A stretch of DNA of 60,774 nt from contig CABYIX010000006.1 in the NCBI GenBank assembly GCA_902519215.1, forward strand, positions 1-60,774, written 5' to 3'. The first letter of the stretch is position 1. Every line of letters starts with the position of its first letter. A program made the translations under genes and the position numbers. The notes below the pieces were generated by a model. The model searched no databases and was not told the origin of the DNA. It worked only from the letters and a program-made list of their open reading frames with translations. Shown here in pieces: positions 55,805 to 60,774 of this stretch. The stretch is from an uncultured Candidatus Actinomarina sp. (GTDB taxonomy: Bacteria > Actinomycetota > Acidimicrobiia > Actinomarinales > Actinomarinaceae).

Positions 55805-56635
55805 TTAAACAAGTTCAGATTCTGAAGACCAATTTCCTCGATTAAAAGCAAGAATATAATTTTCATATCCTAAAAAGTCCTCTTTAAATTCATCTGGAAT
55901 ATTAAAACCCCACCAGTCATTTTTAAACTGACTTCGATGAGCTTTCATAGAATTAATTTTATGTTCTACATACTTTGTGCCATCGACTTCAACATCTATA
56001 TCGTCATGTTCACTGCCGATTGGGTTAAATCTATTGAACTCTTCTTCTGAAATAATTCCAGCATCAAACATCTGTTGTCTTCTTGATTGCATTCTTGTCT
56101 TAGACCAAGCACTGTAATACAGACGCTCTGGAATCCATACTTCTTGATTTTCTTTAAGTGGGAACTTGTCTAAATCACTAGCTGCAAAAAAGGCTGCGGT
56201 TCCAATTCTATGTGTCTGAATATGATCTGGATGACCATATCCACCAAAAGGGTCATATGTGATTAGAGCATCTGGTTTATATTTTCTAATTATGTCGACG
56301 AGTTTTCCAACAGGATCAAAGTAATTTTGTCTCCAGAAACAGTCTGGATCATCATTTTCACTAGTACCCATCATTCCAGAATCTTTAAACCCCATCCATT
56401 CATACTCTTTGACACCAAGTGCTTCAAGGCTTGCCTCTAACTCTTTTCTTCTCATTTCAGCGAGTTTAGGAAAAAGCTCTTCTGGATTATCGTAATTATG
56501 AATTTCACCAGCAGAACCATCAGTAGCTGTAGCAACTACAACTCTGTGACCTTCATCAGCGTATTTTGCTAGAGTAACTCCAGTAGAGACGCTCTCATCA
56601 TCAGGGTGAGCGTGGAATGCTAAAAGTGAAGACAT
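55805..56635 (-). CDS. mca: PIG-L family deacetylase, Mca/MshB-like (mycothiol metabolism)
   Basis: Zinc deacetylase of 276 aa. Zinc ligands: AHPDDESVSTG (His12/Asp15-type) and GGYGHPDHIQTHR (His about 140). The central motif GSAGEIHNYDN and the length fit the actinobacterial Mca (mycothiol S-conjugate amidase) and MshB (GlcNAc-Ins deacetylase) group; which of the two cannot be decided by eye. It shares one base with atpC (TAATG), so it is the last gene of the ATP synthase transcript seen here. Confidence 0.8.
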   Translation of the reverse strand: MSSLLAFHAHPDDESVSTGVTLAKYADEGHRVVVATATDGSAGEIHNYDNPEELFPKLAEMRRKELEASLEALGVKEYEWMGFKDSGMMGTSENDDPDCFWRQNYFDPVGKLVDIIRKYKPDALITYDPFGGYGHPDHIQTHRIGTAAFFAASDLDKFPLKENQEVWIPERLYYSAWSKTRMQSRRQQMFDAGIISEEEFNRFNPIGSEHDDIDVEVDGTKYVEHKINSMKAHRSQFKNDWWGFNIPDEFKEDFLGYENYILAFNRGNWSSESELV

Positions 56636-56948
56636 TATTCGGCTGGAAAGGCTTTTTTAGCTAACTCTTGACCAATTTCAATAGCTTTTTCGTGATCTCC
56701 ATCAATCTTTTCTACTAGTTCGCCAAGAACAATAACTTTCTCTCCAGTAATTTGAAGTATTCCACCAGAGATTGCAAAACTTGTTCTTGTATTGTCATGT
56801 TCAATAGTGAGTCCACCTGGCATGAGAGTTGCAACAGTTTGTTCGTGACCCTCAAGAATTCCAATCTCGCCGTTAGGAGTTCTTGAAATTACCATGGTCG
56901 CATCTCCTGAGAAACAACTCTCCTCTGGTGAGACAACCTCAACAAACA

Positions 56949-56949
<1 letters not shown>
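56635..56949 (-). CDS. atpC: ATP synthase epsilon subunit, short form
   Basis: Central-stalk subunit of F1. Residues 1-85 form the complete N-terminal beta-sandwich (VEVVSPEESCFSGDATMVIS, GEIGILEGHEQTVATLMPGG). The protein is only 104 aa against 120-140 for most bacteria: the C-terminal helical hairpin is reduced to one helix (DGDHEKAIEIGQELAKKAF). That hairpin inhibits ATP hydrolysis in other species. One-base overlaps join it to atpD and to the deacetylase gene. Confidence 0.92.
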
Positions 56950-58367
<1,418 letters not shown>

Positions 58368-58378
58368 TTATTTTCTCC

Positions 58379-59248
58379 TTATCCTGCTAGAGCTTCCGCT
58401 CCACCTACAATTTCTGAAATCTCAGTAGTAATCTCAGCCTGTCTAGCCTGATTACTCTTTCTTGATAAAATCTTAATTAATTCCTCTGCATTCTCTGTAG
58501 CTGCTTTCATAGCTCTCATTCTTGCTGCATGCTCCGATGTGGAGGCATTGAGTAACGCTGAAAATATAGTTGCATTTGTATATTTAGGAATAATATTGCT
58601 CAATACTTGAGCTGCTGAAGGTTCAAAAGTGTAACCTCCAACTGACTCAATCTCTTTAGCAATCTGTTCTACCTCAAATGGAAGAACAGTTTTATAAAGT
58701 GCTGTTTGAGTCATTGCAGATTGATACTCTGTGTAAACAAGTTCAATTTGGTTAGTTTTTCCTTCATAAAATTCTTGGACTAATGGAGTCATGATTTCCA
58801 AAGCATTTTCGAAGTTTGGCTCATCTGTTATGCCTTCATAGTTTTGCTTAGGTTCAATATTTCTGTACTTGAAATATCCATTTGCTTTTTTTCCAACAGT
58901 TACAATTTCCACATTATTATTTAAGTTTTCATATTCAGATTTTCTGACCTCTGCAAGCTTCAAGATATTAGTGTTATAAGCACCCGCTAGTCCACGATCT
59001 GAGGTAATAACAACAAGTGTTATTCTCTTTGTTCCTTCAGTTACTGGAGAAGTTGGCATTTCCCCACTACCTGTAAGCTCTTCGACAATCTGAGCAAGTA
59101 AGTTTGTATAGTTATTGGATGAGGTAAGTCTTTGCTGTGCTTTTACAATTCTTGAAGATGCAATAAGTTCCATTGCGCGTGTTATTTTCTTCGTAGATTT
59201 AACACTCTTTATTCTTCTATTTATAATTCGTAATTCAGCACTTGCCAT
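58379..59248 (-). CDS. atpG: ATP synthase gamma subunit
   Basis: Rotor shaft of F1, 289 aa. Conserved N-terminus INRRIKSVKSTKKITRAMEL and C-terminus MRAMKAATENAEELI, with ITSDRGLAGAYNTNI in the middle. It has the usual place between alpha and beta, with an 11-bp spacer to atpD. Confidence 0.97.
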   Translation of the reverse strand: MASAELRIINRRIKSVKSTKKITRAMELIASSRIVKAQQRLTSSNNYTNLLAQIVEELTGSGEMPTSPVTEGTKRITLVVITSDRGLAGAYNTNILKLAEVRKSEYENLNNNVEIVTVGKKANGYFKYRNIEPKQNYEGITDEPNFENALEIMTPLVQEFYEGKTNQIELVYTEYQSAMTQTALYKTVLPFEVEQIAKEIESVGGYTFEPSAAQVLSNIIPKYTNATIFSALLNASTSEHAARMRAMKAATENAEELIKILSRKSNQARQAEITTEISEIVGGAEALAG

Positions 59249-59251
59249 AAT

Positions 59252-60769
59252 TTACTCTTCTTTTTTCTCCAATGTATTTACAAAAGCCTCAACTGCAGCT
59301 TTTAATTCATCTACAGGTAACTCTCCTGTTGTTTTAATTGAATTAATAACCTCTGAATGTCTTGTTTTTACATAATCAATCAAATCCTGCTCTACTTGAG
59401 GCATATCTGCTGGATCAACGATATCAAGGAATCCCTCTGTAACTGCATAAAGTGAGACTACTTGTTCTTCCATAGATACGGGTTGATACTGAGGTTGTTT
59501 TAGTAACTCAACAACTCTTCTACCTCTATCAAGCTGTGCCTGTGATGCGGCATCCAAATCTGAACCAAACTCAGCAAATGCTTCTAACTCTCTAAACTGT
59601 GCAAGGTTAATTCTTAATGGACCTGAAACTTTTTTCATAGCTTTAGTCTGAGCTGCCCCACCTACTCTTGATACTGATGTACCTGGGTTTACAGCTGGTC
59701 TAACACCAGAGTAAAAAAGTTCTGATTCCAAATAAATCTGTCCATCTGTAATAGATATAACGTTCGTTGGAATGAATGCTGAAACGTCGCCAGCTTTTGT
59801 CTCTATGATTGGAAGGCCAGTGAGTGATCCCCCACCTAACTCTTCACTTACTTTTGCACAACGCTCTAATAATCTAGAGTGAAGATAGAAAACATCTCCA
59901 GGGTAAGCCTCTCTACCAGGGGGTCTTCTTAAAAGTAATGATATCTGACGATAAGCAATAGCTTGTTTTGATAAATCATCGAAAACAATTAATCCATGCT
60001 CACCGTTGTACATCCAATGTTGACCAATCGCTGAACCAGCATAAGGAGCATACATCTGCAATGCTGCAGCAGCAGATGCAGGCGCGTTGACAATAACTAC
60101 TTTGTCAAGAACGCCCTCTTTTTCAAATCTCTCTACAACCTCAGCTACAGTTGATGACTTTTGTCCAATGGCAACATAGATACATTTAACATCAGTATCT
60201 TTTTGATTGATTATTGTATCAACAGCAACGGCAGTCTTACCAATTTGTCTATCACCAATAATAAGTTCTCTTTGGCCTCTTCCAATTGGAATCATTGAAT
60301 CAATAGCTTTAATTCCTGTTTGTAGTGGCTCTCCAACAGGTTGTCTTTCGACAACAGAAGGTGCCTGTAGCTCTAAACGTCTTCTTTCAGTAAATTCAAT
60401 TGGTCCTTTACCATCGATTGGGTTACCTAGTGTATCAATAACCCTACCTAGAAATCCATCTCCAACACCTATTGAAAGAACTTCACCAGTCTGCTTAACG
60501 GGATTTCCTTCTTCAATATGATTGGAATCACCCATCAAAACAACCCCAATGGAATCTTCTTCTAAGTTAAGAGCAACTCCGACAAGTCCACCAGGGAACT
60601 CGAGTAGCTCTGAAGCCATAACATTTTCTAAGCCTTTAACTCTAGCTACACCGTCTGCAATAGCTGCAACATGACCTACTACGTCATCCTTTACAGAGTC
60701 TTTCCAGTCGCCAAGTGTAGACTTTAATGAATCTGAAATAGCTTTTGCATCAATATTAAGATCGCTCAT
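59252..60769 (-). CDS. atpA: ATP synthase alpha subunit
   Basis: Non-catalytic nucleotide-binding F1 subunit, 505 aa, read from the ATG at 60769 near the right window edge. The Walker A is [13 protein letters not shown], with Ile where nearly all homologues have Thr (GDRQTGKT). Other landmarks: [35 protein letters not shown] and [18 protein letters not shown]. The delta, b, c and a subunit genes presumably lie to the right, outside the window. Confidence 0.97.
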   Translation of the reverse strand: MSDLNIDAKAISDSLKSTLGDWKDSVKDDVVGHVAAIADGVARVKGLENVMASELLEFPGGLVGVALNLEEDSIGVVLMGDSNHIEEGNPVKQTGEVLSIGVGDGFLGRVIDTLGNPIDGKGPIEFTERRRLELQAPSVVERQPVGEPLQTGIKAIDSMIPIGRGQRELIIGDRQIGKTAVAVDTIINQKDTDVKCIYVAIGQKSSTVAEVVERFEKEGVLDKVVIVNAPASAAAALQMYAPYAGSAIGQHWMYNGEHGLIVFDDLSKQAIAYRQISLLLRRPPGREAYPGDVFYLHSRLLERCAKVSEELGGGSLTGLPIIETKAGDVSAFIPTNVISITDGQIYLESELFYSGVRPAVNPGTSVSRVGGAAQTKAMKKVSGPLRINLAQFRELEAFAEFGSDLDAASQAQLDRGRRVVELLKQPQYQPVSMEEQVVSLYAVTEGFLDIVDPADMPQVEQDLIDYVKTRHSEVINSIKTTGELPVDELKAAVEAFVNTLEKKEE

Positions 60770-60774
60770 TCTAC

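Overview
The window is AT-rich (roughly one third G+C by eye) and densely packed. No stretch above 300 bases lacks a gene, and the longest spacer, between amtB and metG, is about 150 bp. Neighbouring genes commonly overlap by 1, 4 or 8 bases, and divergent pairs share only 34-60 bp. The gene content points to a genome-streamlined, aerobic, heterotrophic actinobacterium: a mycothiol-type (Mca/MshB) deacetylase, an F420-pathway guanylyltransferase (CofC/FbiD), a nickel superoxide dismutase with its SodX peptidase, a KorAB 2-oxoacid:ferredoxin oxidoreductase, a MurA with Asp in place of the fosfomycin-target Cys, and the gene series gltX-FAH ... gatB-gatA-gatC ... ligA-mnmA-iscS, which I recall in the same order in mycobacteria. 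With this low G+C and compactness a marine lineage such as Candidatus Actinomarinales is likely; this is an inference, since no 16S rRNA gene is present.

Layout. (1) 1-7111: alpha-glucan use: malG (cut by the window edge), malF, malE, a cytoplasmic GH13 hydrolase and divergent malQ. A strong terminator-like hairpin separates malE from malF, and no ABC ATPase or regulator is in view. (2) 7095-12210: a small c-type cytochrome lipoprotein, a very short TatA, a DUF368/PopT lipid-carrier transporter, a CPA2 antiporter with its RCK/USP partner, and ychF. (3) 12328-20564: two UMF1-type MFS transporters around folD and aspC, a coiled-coil protein, a TIGR01777 epimerase, a stand-alone Nfu N-terminal domain, pyk and divergent cofC/fbiD. 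(4) 20565-29823: three tRNA genes (Glu-CUC, Gln-CUG, Glu-UUC) next to gltX, an FAH-family enzyme, ilvE, pgpA, gatBAC, dapE and dapD. (5) 29863-37851: ligA-mnmA-iscS, a SRPBCC protein with a lipoprotein, a NifU C-terminal domain protein, murA and pgl. (6) 37852-42533: an EamA exporter behind a possible three-way-junction RNA, a hotdog protein, and deoC followed by a full and a truncated aldehyde dehydrogenase, closed by a textbook terminator. (7) 42575-50422: gltB, amtB, metG and sodN. (8) 50464-60769: sodX, korAB, a PhoU-like protein with NptA, the Mca-like deacetylase and atpC-atpD-atpG-atpA.

Together the genes describe a cell that imports malto-oligosaccharides, assimilates ammonium through Amt and GOGAT, makes Gln-tRNA by the indirect GluRS/GatCAB route, runs a ferredoxin-linked TCA step next to superoxide defence, and drives F1Fo ATP synthase. 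Two modes of translation start are visible. Several highly expressed genes (malE, amtB, sodN, atpD) have clear Shine-Dalgarno sequences, while metG, pyk and perhaps malF have a -10-like hexamer 5-6 bp from the ATG, as expected for leaderless mRNAs. I saw no insertion sequences, prophage genes, integrases or CRISPR arrays. The unusual signals are small: candidate RNA structures, split or truncated protein domains, and gene ends built from terminator palindromes.
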